DNA of 37,400 nucleotides from an archaeon (GTDB lineage Archaea; Thermoproteota; Thermoprotei_A; Marsarchaeales; Marsarchaeaceae). A program made the position numbers and the translations under genes. The first letter of the stretch is position 1; each line of letters begins with the position of its first letter. The notes beneath the pieces are model-generated. The model saw nothing but the letters and a program-made list of their open reading frames with translations. It was not told the origin of the DNA and made no database searches. The stretch is from assembly GCA_021800035.1 (NCBI GenBank), contig JAJYZJ010000016.1:1-37400 (forward strand), written 5' to 3'. Below, piece by piece: positions 9,001-17,284 of the stretch.

Positions 9001-9215
9001 TCCCTAGCATTGAGCGGAACAAAGTGCACGACATCTGCCACCCCTTTGCTAGTCTGGTAAGATGCAACGTTCGGGTTCACGAGAATAGTTCTAATTCCCT
9101 CTTCCTGAAGCGCCTTCAATGCTTGATTACCACTATAATCAAATTCGGCAGCTTCGGCAATCTTTAGCGCTCCTGAACCGATTACGAGCATGCTGCGTAG
9201 GCTCTGAGCCCGCAA
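6018..9215 (-). CDS. carB: Carbamoyl-phosphate synthase large subunit
   Basis: Makes carbamoyl phosphate from bicarbonate, two ATP and ammonia channelled from CarA, for pyrimidine and arginine synthesis. It has 1065 residues, the normal length, with the internal duplication expected of two ATP-grasp synthetase halves: N-half LVIGSGALKIAEAAEFDYSG (about 10-29) and second half VLGSGVFRIGVSVEFDW (about 556-572). Each half has an ATP-grasp signature (EYLDGWKEIEYEVLRD; KYVEDSLEGEVDGVG) and an ETNPRMSRSSAL or EMNLRMSRSMPF magnesium site. A C-terminal MGS-like allosteric domain follows. TTG start at 9215, three bases after the carA stop, so the two are cotranscribed. The extreme C-terminus overlaps the convergent DUF998 gene. 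Confidence 0.96.
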   Translation of the reverse strand: MRAQSLRSMLVIGSGALKIAEAAEFDYSGNQALKALQEEGIRTILVNPNVASYQTSKGVADVVHFVPLNAREISGVIELERPDSVLLGFGGQSALNAGLALYDSGVLAKYGVKVAGTPIDGIRAALGRESFRVLMRKWNEPVPNSCTARSVAELEDAVEQIGLPAVVRVSHNLGGRGSSVIRRRDELGGISLRAFAQSEIGEVIIEEYLDGWKEIEYEVLRDCHGDSVAVACLENLDPMGVHTGDSVVVAPALTLPNVEYQSMRDSSLRVAEAIGLIGECNVQTALDIRSNRFYVIETNPRMSRSSALASKATGYPLAYVSTKLALGYSLSEVNNAVTKKTTAHFEPSLDYIALKMPRWDLDKFPGSAHTLGTNMQSIGEVLALGRNFEEALQKAARMLDIPGYKHLGELPLLLSGAGSPLDALKNRTPYWPLFAARALAEGASVETVSQASKIDVFYIRKLLGLVQIAAELSRGGLTSELIAEAKLKGFSDAQIADLTRLSEDAVRKLRESEGITPALKCVDTLAGEWPSDTNYYYLTYQGQSSDFKASLGRNLIVLGSGVFRIGVSVEFDWGVVHTAHSAKEASLFNRVFILNCNPETVSTDWDIADGLILDEPSPEVVENLTRSLSASEVVGFAGGQLANNMARAISKKGIRLVGFSAESIDQAEDRSEYSKLLERLGLKQPPWIQSRSEKEAIEFAEQVGYPVLVRPSYVLSGFAMRAVRDKQELVSQLRLAAAGSNSKTVTISKYVEDSLEGEVDGVGGPKGFIGGLIEHADEGGIHSGDAVMFTPPLQLEAVRSEVGEACLRILAELNGAGPFNLQFLVKNGVVHFIEMNLRMSRSMPFTSRAYNTNLAKLSLSCALGVDQPLGVNWLNPSSFAVKTPQFSWSQLVRAYPFLGPEMRSTGEAAHFSANFDGALINSWLSVPPNRLPRDGLIIIYSQANKDSFARSGDNFSKLGKSVSTVELENSEIPGFSALDLGQTLRAIRGGDVDLVATCGYCPELDYDIRRAAADSNVPLVLSHRLTFLLSRSMLRVDNRNGGVSEPIRATDPHLFKRYQSGGASE

Positions 9216-9218
9216 CGG

Positions 9219-10394
9219 TCAGCGCCCTCCCGTAAGGAAATTGTCCTTCTCTGCGGTCGCGCAAATAATCTTTCGAAATCGTTCGAAGACCCATTGTGTG
9301 TCATTTGTCCCAGGCCGGGATTCTGGGTGAAACTGTACGCTCATAATCGGCTTTCGGTCGTCAAGGCAGCCTTCGATGGTGCCGTCCTCTAGTGCCACAA
9401 ACCAAGGGCGCCAAGAAGACGCAGGGGCGCTCCCGAATTTGATGGCGTAGCCGTGATTGTGCGACGTGATATACTTTCCTCCGTCGGTCAGGTCGAGCAC
9501 AGCCCGGTTTGTTCCTCTGTGTCCATAGCCAAGCCTTGTTACTGAGCAGCCTAGTGCCATGGAAATCAGCTGATGGCCAAGGCATATTCCCAGGATAGGT
9601 ATTCTGCATTCGAGGAGCTCTTTCACAAGTCCAACCTCATCCGAGAGAAGATTGGGATTGCCCGGCCCATTGCTTATCACTATGCCCAACGGCTCCTCTG
9701 AGAGCAGTGCGTCAACGCCGAGAGTGGGGGGCACGCGGGCTATCCGGTATCCCATTTGAGCGAGCGCTCTCAGGATGCCATGCTTGACGCCAAAATCGAG
9801 CACCGCCACAGTGGACTTGCTTTCGGGATTGTGCACTACTTTTTGTCGCGGCATGGTCTCCCGGCAAAAATTCTTGCTGTCATACTCTTCCCACGTATCT
9901 CTGAAGTGAGCCCTGCCTGCAGGGGCTATGATTCCATTCATGGTCCCATGAATCCTGAGCAATCGAACGAGTGCCCGGGTGTCGATTCCTTCGATCGCCG
10001 GAATATCGGAAGCCCCGAGGTAGGTAGAAAGATTGCACCATGAATCCCATCGCATACCATCGGTGCACTCTGCGACGACTAGGCCGCGTATCTGGATATT
10101 TTCGGACTCGAAATTCTCCAAGATGCCGGAGTTCAAAATTGGAACGGGAACCCCGTAATTTCCTACCAGTGGCTGGGCGATCACCAGAATCTGCCCTCGG
10201 TATGAGGGGTCAGTCAGTAACTCCGGGTACCCGTACATTGAGGTAGTGAACACTACCTCCCCCACGGATTCTCGAGCCGCACCAAATCCCCGCCCTGTAA
10301 ATGAGGACCCATTCTCGAGCAGAAGAACGTATCTGGAGTCAGAGCTATGAATGGAATCGCGAAAAGGCGGCGCTTGTCCAGGCTCGAGTTTCAA
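9219..10394 (-). CDS. carA: Carbamoyl-phosphate synthase small (glutaminase) subunit
   Basis: Class I glutamine amidotransferase that releases ammonia from glutamine for CarB. The N-terminal CPSase domain has TTSMYGYPELLTDPSYRGQI (about 50-69). The GATase triad is visible: Cys in ILGICLGHQL (about 271-280) and the His-Glu pair in VQFHPESRPG (about 350-359), plus SHNHGYAI. Length 391 is typical. TTG start at 10394 gives about 20 residues before the first family block; no better start is seen. It lies upstream of carB with a three-base gap. A minus-strand TATA-like element is centred 39 bases upstream. Confidence 0.95.
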   Translation of the reverse strand: MKLEPGQAPPFRDSIHSSDSRYVLLLENGSSFTGRGFGAARESVGEVVFTTSMYGYPELLTDPSYRGQILVIAQPLVGNYGVPVPILNSGILENFESENIQIRGLVVAECTDGMRWDSWCNLSTYLGASDIPAIEGIDTRALVRLLRIHGTMNGIIAPAGRAHFRDTWEEYDSKNFCRETMPRQKVVHNPESKSTVAVLDFGVKHGILRALAQMGYRIARVPPTLGVDALLSEEPLGIVISNGPGNPNLLSDEVGLVKELLECRIPILGICLGHQLISMALGCSVTRLGYGHRGTNRAVLDLTDGGKYITSHNHGYAIKFGSAPASSWRPWFVALEDGTIEGCLDDRKPIMSVQFHPESRPGTNDTQWVFERFRKIICATAEKDNFLTGGR

Positions 10395-10428
10395 TCAGAA
10401 ACCCGGAATTAGGTTAACCCGGCAAATG

Positions 10429-10437
10429 TTTTAAGTC
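10429..10437 (-). promoter_or_regulatory. TATA-like promoter of carA-carB
   Basis: Reads GACTTAAAA on the minus strand, centred about 39 bases before the TTG start of carA, predicting a leader of about 13 bases. Confidence 0.5.
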
Positions 10438-10598
10438 TTGTTGTGGGGGTTCAACTGCGTTTTCAATACAGTCAAAAGTAGGAAGCTACACCATGGGTGG
10501 TATAACGAGAAACATTCCGTTCTAGATTTGCAGAACTGTTCCAAACCAAATTTTGTGGCAGCGTATTTTATGTAAATCGTTGCTTAGGGTAATGTACC

Positions 10599-10607
10599 GG
10601 TTATACC
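10599..10607 (+). promoter_or_regulatory. Possible TATA element before the MFS gene
   Basis: Reads GGTTATACC. A start site about 26 bases downstream would fall at the left end of the palindrome at 10623-10649. Confidence 0.35.
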
Positions 10608-10622
10608 CCATCTCCGGAAGCC

Positions 10623-10649
10623 TGTGTCGGACTTCGGAATCCGGACACA
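10623..10649 (+). promoter_or_regulatory. Imperfect palindrome, candidate operator or hairpin before the MFS transporter
   Basis: TGTGTC-GGA and TCC-G-GACACA form nine base pairs with one bulged G and an eight-base loop. It ends 15 bases before the ATG at 10665 and would overlap the start site predicted from the TATA element at 10599-10607, a position suited to a repressor. As RNA it would be a hairpin next to the start codon. Confidence 0.4.
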
Positions 10650-10664
10650 CGATGTCTTGGAACG

Positions 10665-12008
10665 ATGAGGGATTACCCGAGTCAGAGTCCCCGAATCCAA
10701 GACCGGAGGCGAGCGGCGAGACAATCCCATAAACCCTTTGAAATACGCTTTATGGTGACCTACGAGCCGAAATCATTCGTCCAAACTCCGGGCAATAGGG
10801 AAGTCGCAGCAAGGTTGGAAGAGGTGCATTGGCTAAACCGTAACGTTCTGCTGATTTCGCTTTCGGCATTTTTCTCGGACCTTGGCTATCAGGGAGTAAT
10901 AGTCACCCTGCCAATACTTCTTGTAGTATCTCTCCACCAATCTGTCCTAACGGTAGGGGTTATAACTGGTGTAAGCTACGGTGTAGGCTCACTCTTTGCG
11001 TTTGTCGGTGGAAGAGCAGGCGACAGATATGGCCGAAAAAGAGTCTCAATAATTGGTAACGCGTTTATTCCACTACTCTCATTGAGCGGGTTACCTACTT
11101 CAGCCTTCGGAGTTGGAAGCCTATTCACGCTCGGGTGGTGGTCGAGAAATTTCAGGACGCCATCAAGAAGGGCACTCCTCGTGGATAATGCCTCGGGTCC
11201 AAAGCTTTCAAAGGCATTCGGCTTCCTGCATGCGCTTGATGTCGCTGGAGGCATGCTCGCGGTTATAGTGGCGGCATCACTAGTTCTGGTTGGTGTCAGG
11301 CTCGGGGATATCATTCTCGTAAGTGCGGCTCCAATTACAGTTGCCACTATTTTGCTGCTCTTTGTAAGAGAGAGGTCTGCGCTCCCTGGCGCCCAACCAG
11401 CCAGGATAGTGGAGCAGTCAGCAGACAGAGAACGGCCGGGTTCAACTTCTTTGTTATATTACCTGTTGATGTCGTCCGCGCTCTTCGGATTGAGTTCGTA
11501 TAGCTTCAGTTTCCCAATCTTGACAGTATCTCTCTCTTCTCATAGCATAATACTGGGGGTCGCTACTTACGGCGTTTTCCTTGGGGCTTCCTCAATCAGC
11601 GGATATGCGTTTGGGAATTCCGGCTTCGGCCAAGTGTCAACGCTTGGAATCCTCGGCTACTTGCTGGGGGGAGCAGCCAGTTTGGCAATTGGCGCTATTT
11701 ATGCTACATCGCTTGGAGTGCCCAGTTTTTATGTTGCAACCGCATTGCTTGGGATAGCCACCGGAGTCACCGAAACGTTTGAACCCACTCTTGTGTCTTC
11801 GCTCGTGAAATCCGCGCAGTTGTCCAGAGGGATGGGCTACCTAACAGCCGCGAGAAGCGCAGGATTGTTCATTTCGAACGTGGTTGTAGGGCTGTTATTT
11901 ACGGTGAGCCAGCCGGCGTCGTACGCTTTCGCCGGGACCATGTCCTTGGTTGCTGGCGCGGTGATTCTCTTCGGAGCCCGAACCATTTCGACCAACTCCA
12001 GACCCTGA
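10665..12008 (+). CDS. Major facilitator superfamily transporter
   Basis: Secondary transporter of the inner membrane with about 12 hydrophobic segments in 447 residues. The MFS motif A GGRAGDRYGRKRV lies between segments 2 and 3 (about 105-117), and FRTPSRRALLVDNA follows near residue 165. It resembles drug or sugar-phosphate efflux-type MFS proteins, but the substrate cannot be told. The first 29 residues are basic and polar and may be untranslated: ATG 10752 (MVTYEP) is an alternative start with a CATAAA element about 21 bases before it. I keep ATG 10665 because of the TATA element and palindrome upstream, with little certainty. The gene stands alone between carA (divergent) and aconitase. 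Confidence 0.85.
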   Translation: MRDYPSQSPRIQDRRRAARQSHKPFEIRFMVTYEPKSFVQTPGNREVAARLEEVHWLNRNVLLISLSAFFSDLGYQGVIVTLPILLVVSLHQSVLTVGVITGVSYGVGSLFAFVGGRAGDRYGRKRVSIIGNAFIPLLSLSGLPTSAFGVGSLFTLGWWSRNFRTPSRRALLVDNASGPKLSKAFGFLHALDVAGGMLAVIVAASLVLVGVRLGDIILVSAAPITVATILLLFVRERSALPGAQPARIVEQSADRERPGSTSLLYYLLMSSALFGLSSYSFSFPILTVSLSSHSIILGVATYGVFLGASSISGYAFGNSGFGQVSTLGILGYLLGGAASLAIGAIYATSLGVPSFYVATALLGIATGVTETFEPTLVSSLVKSAQLSRGMGYLTAARSAGLFISNVVVGLLFTVSQPASYAFAGTMSLVAGAVILFGARTISTNSRP

Positions 12009-12175
12009 CGTGTGAGGCATCTTGCCGAGCAGTCGGGACCAGCCGGCATTTTGCGCCAATACACGCGTAGCACCGCGCATGATTACGCTTCCTACAGAGC
12101 CATGCTTAACTCGGCCAGAACAACCCCGCACACCTCTCTTCTGGACCAGCAACCTGGATGACGCGAGCCTACGAA

Positions 12176-12185
12176 GCTTAAATAC
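12176..12185 (+). promoter_or_regulatory. TATA-like promoter of aconitase
   Basis: Reads GCTTAAATAC, one of the clearest archaeal-type boxes in the window. A start site is expected near 12207, giving a leader of about 30 bases before the GTG at 12237. Confidence 0.6.
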
Positions 12186-12236
12186 GGTAGCCGCAAAACT
12201 GAACTGAGCTGGTGATTTCCCCTGACAGACAATTTC

Positions 12237-14963
12237 GTGAACGCGAAGAGCACTCTCGACACTTATCAGGGCAGAGCATATTACTTCAATCCGCGCAGGC
12301 TCGAGAGTGAAGGATTCGATTTCGAAGCGCTTCCATTCTCACTCCGTGTACTTTTAGAGAACGCTATGAGACACTCGGGCAAGACCCAAGGCGCCTCCGA
12401 AGCTGTGCACTCTTTGATGGATTGGCCAAGCAAGGCTGGCTCGGAATTGCCATTTATGCCATCACGAGTGCTCCTTCAGGATTACACAGGGGTTCCTCTA
12501 ATCGTAGACATGGCTGCTATGAGAGATGCTGCCAAGCTGCACGGGATTGACCCCCGGCGAGTTAATTCAGATGTTCCTGTTGATTTGGTGATCGACCACT
12601 CGGTCCAAGTTGACAGCTGGGGAAGTTCCAATTCTCTCCGACTGAACCTCGAGATGGAGTATCGCCGCAACTCGGAGCGATATTCTCTACTAAAGTGGGC
12701 CCAGTCATCCTTCTCGGGTATGAGAATATTTCCCCCAGGGAAGGGAATATGTCACCAGGTCAACCTCGAGTACATTTCTTCGGTTGTGGCCCTCAGAAAT
12801 TTCCCTGATGGACTGTGGGCTGTGCCGGACACCCTGCTCGGAACCGACTCACATACGACCATGGTGAACGGAATCGGGGTGTTGGGCTGGGGGGTGGGGG
12901 GAATCGAAGCTGAAGCGGTTATGCTGGGCGAGCCCTACCACATGCCAATTCCAAAGGTGGTGGGTGTTCGAATAGTAGGAGAGCTTGCCGAAGGAGCGAC
13001 CCCGACCGACATAGTGCTCACGGTTACGGAAAAGTTGCGCGAAAAGGGTGTGGTGGGTCAGTTCGTAGAGTACTTCGGGGAGGGCTATCACAAGCTTTCA
13101 GCCGCTGATAGGGCTACACTAGGCAACATGTCGCCTGAGTATGGTGCTACGGCTGGTTTCTGTCCAGTTGACAGCGCGACCTTGGAGTACCTTCGTGGAA
13201 CAGGAAGGAGCTTGGCGCATGTCTCCCTCGTCGAGGAGGTCGCAAGGCGTGCGGGCTATTTCTACAAGGCAGCCGACTCAGCTCCAAAGTACACTGACGT
13301 CCTAGAGATCGACCTCTCAAAGGTGGTGCCCTCGATAGCTGGTCCAAGAAATCCGGATGAACGGGTTTCGCTCAGCGCAGTCCCAACCTATATCCCGCAA
13401 ATACTTGCGGAACACAGGCGTACTAGTTCGTCCGCAGAGTCGAGGGCGATTGCCGACAATGGGTATCAGCTTTCCGCAGGGGAAGAAGTCTCATCGAAGG
13501 CAGTGTCCCAGCGAGCCCTGGAGCCGAAAGGCAGGCTTGAAGATGGCTCTGTAATAATTGCGGCGATAACAAGCTGCACCAACACTTCGAATCCTACTGT
13601 CATGGTTGGCGCAGCGCTCATCGCGAAGAGGGCCTCAGAGATGGGCCTTAAACCGAAGAGCTATGTAAAGACCAGCTTGGCCCCTGGTTCAAGAATAGTC
13701 ACGGAATATTTGGAGAATGCAGGACTGCTAACGTATCTCGAAGAACTGGGCTTCGGCGTAGTGGGATATGGCTGCACCACTTGTATAGGTAATTCTGGTC
13801 CCTTACCTGAGGATGTAGAGAGGGAAATCAGGGAGAGGGATCTCTACTGCGTTGCCGTATTGAGCGGAAATCGCAACTTCGACGGAAGAATACACCCCCT
13901 CGCGAGAGGTTCGTTTCTAATGTCGCCCATGCTCGTTGTCGCCTATGCGCTTGCAGGGAGAATAGGCGTAGATTTCAATAGCGAACCCTTGGGAGAGTTT
14001 CAGGGAAAGAAGGTCTATTTGAGAGATTTATGGCCCAAACTCTCTGATATCAAAGATGTTGTAGCGCGCTCTCTCAAGCCTGAACTGTACGCTCAGAAAT
14101 ATGCGGATGTCACAGAGGGCGATGCCGAGTGGAATTCTCTTCGCGGTTCTACCGGAGACACTTTTTCTTGGGATGAAAACTCGACTTACATACGCCAACC
14201 TCCTTGGTTTGCAGAGAAACCGAATGATGCGCCCATCACAAAGAAGGCATTGAAGGGAGCGAGGGCTCTTGCAGTCTTTGATGACAAAGTGACGACCGAC
14301 CACATATCGCCCGCTGGCTCAATTCAGCCCGACAGTCCTGCGGCCTCATACCTCAATTCGCACGGTGTGTCTCGGCAGGATTATAGCACCTTCGGGAGCA
14401 GACGCGGCAATCACGAAGTAATGGTTCGTGGCGGATTCGATAACATCAGATTGAAAAACCAGCTTGCGCGAGGGAAAGTGGGAGGCTGGACCACCCACTT
14501 TCCGAGCGGGGAACTTCTGACGATTTATGACGCCGCGATGAGATATTACTCAGAAGGAATTCCGCTGCTGGTTTTGGCGGGGAAAAGCTATGGAGCCGGA
14601 AGCTCAAGAGACTGGGCGGCAAAAGCGCCCCGCCTGCTTGGAGTCCGTGCCGTGATCGCTGAAAGTTTCGAAAGGATACACCGTAGCAATCTTGTTGCAA
14701 TGGGTGTTTTACCACTCGAGTTCATGGATGGAAAGAACAAGGAAGCTCTGGGTCTGACAGGGGAGGAGCAGTATGACATTGAGGGAGCCGATAACATAAC
14801 CCAAATCGGACAGGTGATGCAGGTGGTAGCTCATAGCGGCTCTAAAACAGTGAGCTTCAGAGTGCGGTCCAGAATAGATAACGCGACCGAACTCAAATAC
14901 TACTCGGAAGGCGGGGTACTGCCTTACGTCTTCCATCGCCTGAAACGCACGAACAATGGTTAG
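12237..14963 (+). CDS. acnA: Aconitate hydratase
   Basis: Interconverts citrate and isocitrate in the TCA cycle. The 908-residue protein has the AcnA/IRP layout. [4Fe-4S] ligands are visible: Cys in ITSCTNTSNP (about 446) and two in GYGCTTCIGNSGPL (about 513-516). Also visible are LLGTDSHTTMVNGIGVLGWG (about 200-219), AVLSGNRNFDGRIHP, DKVTTDHISPAGSI and the swivel-domain AGKSYGAGSSRDWAAK (about 782-797). All main catalytic blocks are intact and the length is normal. GTG start at 12237; the N-terminus begins a few residues earlier than the usual family start. It converges on the aldehyde dehydrogenase gene, leaving about 40 bases between stops. Confidence 0.96.
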   Translation: MNAKSTLDTYQGRAYYFNPRRLESEGFDFEALPFSLRVLLENAMRHSGKTQGASEAVHSLMDWPSKAGSELPFMPSRVLLQDYTGVPLIVDMAAMRDAAKLHGIDPRRVNSDVPVDLVIDHSVQVDSWGSSNSLRLNLEMEYRRNSERYSLLKWAQSSFSGMRIFPPGKGICHQVNLEYISSVVALRNFPDGLWAVPDTLLGTDSHTTMVNGIGVLGWGVGGIEAEAVMLGEPYHMPIPKVVGVRIVGELAEGATPTDIVLTVTEKLREKGVVGQFVEYFGEGYHKLSAADRATLGNMSPEYGATAGFCPVDSATLEYLRGTGRSLAHVSLVEEVARRAGYFYKAADSAPKYTDVLEIDLSKVVPSIAGPRNPDERVSLSAVPTYIPQILAEHRRTSSSAESRAIADNGYQLSAGEEVSSKAVSQRALEPKGRLEDGSVIIAAITSCTNTSNPTVMVGAALIAKRASEMGLKPKSYVKTSLAPGSRIVTEYLENAGLLTYLEELGFGVVGYGCTTCIGNSGPLPEDVEREIRERDLYCVAVLSGNRNFDGRIHPLARGSFLMSPMLVVAYALAGRIGVDFNSEPLGEFQGKKVYLRDLWPKLSDIKDVVARSLKPELYAQKYADVTEGDAEWNSLRGSTGDTFSWDENSTYIRQPPWFAEKPNDAPITKKALKGARALAVFDDKVTTDHISPAGSIQPDSPAASYLNSHGVSRQDYSTFGSRRGNHEVMVRGGFDNIRLKNQLARGKVGGWTTHFPSGELLTIYDAAMRYYSEGIPLLVLAGKSYGAGSSRDWAAKAPRLLGVRAVIAESFERIHRSNLVAMGVLPLEFMDGKNKEALGLTGEEQYDIEGADNITQIGQVMQVVAHSGSKTVSFRVRSRIDNATELKYYSEGGVLPYVFHRLKRTNNG

Positions 14964-15007
14964 CGCTGGTTCACGGCTCTTCTCTGTGTCGGCTCGGCCC
15001 GGAGCAC

Positions 15008-16321
15008 TCAATCAACCCATACCGACTTTATGTTTGTAAATTCCAATATTCCGTAGCGGGAGAGTTCCCTCCCGAATCCACTCCGCTTTACTCCGCCGAA
15101 GGGCAATCTTGGGTCTGATGTGACCTTCTTGTTCACGAACACCATTCCGGCTTCGATATAGGGCACTAGTCTCTCGGCGTGTTCAGAGTTCCCCCACAAA
15201 CTCGCCCCGAGGCCGTAGGGTGAGTCATTGGCGAGCCTTAATGCTTCTTCGTCTGAGGAGAATGTCGTGACAATGGCCACAGGGCCGAAAACTTCCTCCT
15301 TAAACTCTGAACGAGGGTTTGCAATTGTTGGAGGAATGAAGTTCCCATTCAGGCCGTGGGCCAATTCTTCGACTTCACCTAGAGCGCGAAGCTTGCTCAC
15401 TTGCTCCCTGACTATCTTTGTCTGCTCGGCGCTCGACAGAGGCCCGAGGGAAACTCCAGGGTCCATGGGATTCCCGATTCTGACCCGGGCGAATGAATCT
15501 CTGAGTCTTTCACCGAATTCCTTGGATACGCCATCGTGGACAATAAAGCGCTTCGCGGAAATGCACACTTGGCCAGCGTTCTGAAGCCTGGAGTCGGTGG
15601 CGGCGGCTACCGTGCTCTCGATATTCGTGTTGTCAAGTACAATGAAGGGGTCTGAGCCTCCTAGCTCAAGCACGCACTTCTTGAGTTCTGACCCTGCCTT
15701 AGAGGCAATCCTTGCCCCTGTTTGCCCACTTCCGGTGAAAGATACAGAGTCCACCATCGGTATAATATTTTCCGCAGCGCTTCCTCTGGCCACTACAGAC
15801 TTGAACACGTCGAGACCGAAGATTTCCTCAAGAAGGAGACTCGTTCCCGTCACTATAGAAGCGTGTTTCAGAACTACTGCGTTCCCCGCAGCGAGCGCAG
15901 GCACAGCCGGTCGCATTACCTGCCACACAGGATAATTCCATGGCTCAATGAGAAGTACAACACCCAAAGGGTCAAAGCGTACGTAGCTCCTTCTCGCTTC
16001 TGTCTTGACGTTCTCTGGATTCAGCATTTCTTGCGCGGTCTGGATGGTATAGTCGATTAGCCAGATGCTCTTCTTGACTTCAGCCTCAGCCTGAGATATC
16101 GGTTTTCCCATCTCAAGCGTAATAGAGCGGGCGAGCTCAGACGACCGGGCCTGAAATCTTGCTTTCACTTCGTGCAAGGCATCCAGTCGAGTTGAGATGT
16201 CACGCGCCCACCTCAGCTGAGAGTGGCGAAGTCGGCTAACCTTCGACGAAATAGAGCCTTGGTTTTCTTCTTCGTACTCCCCAAGTTTTTCACCGCTGTA
16301 AGGATTCTCCGTGATTATCAT
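15008..16321 (-). CDS. Aldehyde dehydrogenase, succinate-semialdehyde type
   Basis: NAD(P)-dependent oxidation of an aldehyde to the acid. The 437-residue protein has PWNYPVWQVMRP (cofactor site), SFTGSGQTGARIA, the general-base Glu in LELGGSDPFIV and the nucleophile Cys in NAGQVCISAKRF, followed by EEVFGPVA and LPFGGVKRSGFGREL. Sequence flavour is that of short bacterial/archaeal succinate-semialdehyde dehydrogenases, but the substrate is not certain. ATG 16321 (MIITENPYSG) is chosen over the longer frame (to 16378) because the family starts here and a TATA-like element (16354-16362) lies inside the longer version. It is single, divergent from the acyl-CoA cluster. Confidence 0.9.
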   Translation of the reverse strand: MIITENPYSGEKLGEYEEENQGSISSKVSRLRHSQLRWARDISTRLDALHEVKARFQARSSELARSITLEMGKPISQAEAEVKKSIWLIDYTIQTAQEMLNPENVKTEARRSYVRFDPLGVVLLIEPWNYPVWQVMRPAVPALAAGNAVVLKHASIVTGTSLLLEEIFGLDVFKSVVARGSAAENIIPMVDSVSFTGSGQTGARIASKAGSELKKCVLELGGSDPFIVLDNTNIESTVAAATDSRLQNAGQVCISAKRFIVHDGVSKEFGERLRDSFARVRIGNPMDPGVSLGPLSSAEQTKIVREQVSKLRALGEVEELAHGLNGNFIPPTIANPRSEFKEEVFGPVAIVTTFSSDEEALRLANDSPYGLGASLWGNSEHAERLVPYIEAGMVFVNKKVTSDPRLPFGGVKRSGFGRELSRYGILEFTNIKSVWVD

Positions 16322-16353
16322 CTTTACCAGATAATCAAATATGAGGTGGAGAA

Positions 16354-16362
16354 CTAATAAAC
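16354..16362 (-). promoter_or_regulatory. TATA-like promoter of the aldehyde dehydrogenase
   Basis: Reads GTTTATTAG on the minus strand, centred 37 bases before ATG 16321. It decides against the longer N-terminus, within which it would lie. Confidence 0.5.
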
Positions 16363-16497
16363 TGCTCGACTGGGACATTGGAATTTGGCTTGGTAACGAA
16401 GGCTAGTTCGGGTATCACCGATAGAGCCTCACTATTTGGAGTGAGAACTCTCCCCCCACAGTTTGACGTGAGCGGTCAATCTAGGGTGCTTCTGAAA

Positions 16498-16507
16498 GCT
16501 TATTTCG
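16498..16507 (+). promoter_or_regulatory. Possible TATA element of the acyl-CoA cluster
   Basis: Reads GCTTATTTCG. A start site is expected near 16528, just upstream of the codons that appear to encode the true N-terminus of the SDR protein. Confidence 0.35.
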
Positions 16508-16567
16508 GTATATGTCAGGCCTATCCGAGGGAGTGGATTCAAGTTTCATAGCCGAACTACTGCAATT

Positions 16568-17284
16568 GTGACCGGCGCAGCCGGTGGCCTGGGCTATGCG
16601 ATAGCATCCAAGCTAGCGAAAATGGGTTATCGAGTGGTGATGGTCGACCTGAAGGAGGATGTGGATGATAGGGCGCGCGAAATTTCGAACAGCACGGGCT
16701 CTTACTGCATCGGGCGAGTTACAGATGTATCCGACTTTTTGGCGGTAAAGAACTTGGCTAGTTCACTAGACCATGTAGAAAATTTCAGCAAGCTGGATGT
16801 GATTGTCAACAATGCTGGAGTCAATTTGGACTCGTTGTTTGAAAACATGAGTTACGAGCAGTGGGACAGAGTTCTCAAAGTGGACCTTTACAGCATGTTC
16901 AATGTAACGAAGAACCTTCTACCGAAGATGATAGAAAATGGTCATGGAAGTATTGTGAACATATCGTCCATGAGCTGGATGGGGAACGTGGGTCAGGCGA
17001 ACTACGCTGCTGCGAAGGCAGGGGTGATTGGCTTTACCAAGACTCTCTCAAAAGAACTTGCACGTCACAAAATTACAGTGAATGCCATTTGCCCGGGTTT
17101 CATCGATACGCCTATGACCAGAGCTGTTCCAGAGAAATACCGCACTAGATTCATCGAACGGATTCCGCTAAGGAGAGTAGGAGAGCCTTTAGACGTCGCG
17201 AACTTGGTTGGCTTTCTTGTTTCTGAAGAAGCGGCGTATATAACGGGAGAAGTGATTAACGTTTCCGGGGGACTGGTGATGTGA
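16568..17284 (+). CDS. Short-chain dehydrogenase/reductase, FabG-like
   Basis: Classical SDR, probably a 3-hydroxyacyl-CoA or -ACP dehydrogenase/3-oxoacyl reductase using NAD(P). Visible: TGAAGGLGYA (TGxxxGxG), VNNAGVN, the catalytic Ser in VNISSMSWM, YAAAKAG (YxxxK) and the C-terminal ITGEVINVSGGLVM. The GTG at 16568 gives MTGAAGG and lacks the first beta strand. The codons immediately upstream in frame read KFHSRTTAIVTGAAGG, exactly the missing strand, but no ATG, GTG or TTG is found in frame there. Either a rare start codon is used or one base is extra between the out-of-frame GTG at 16534 and 16568. Ends with a four-base overlap into the acyl-CoA ligase. Confidence 0.87.
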   Translation: MTGAAGGLGYAIASKLAKMGYRVVMVDLKEDVDDRAREISNSTGSYCIGRVTDVSDFLAVKNLASSLDHVENFSKLDVIVNNAGVNLDSLFENMSYEQWDRVLKVDLYSMFNVTKNLLPKMIENGHGSIVNISSMSWMGNVGQANYAAAKAGVIGFTKTLSKELARHKITVNAICPGFIDTPMTRAVPEKYRTRFIERIPLRRVGEPLDVANLVGFLVSEEAAYITGEVINVSGGLVM

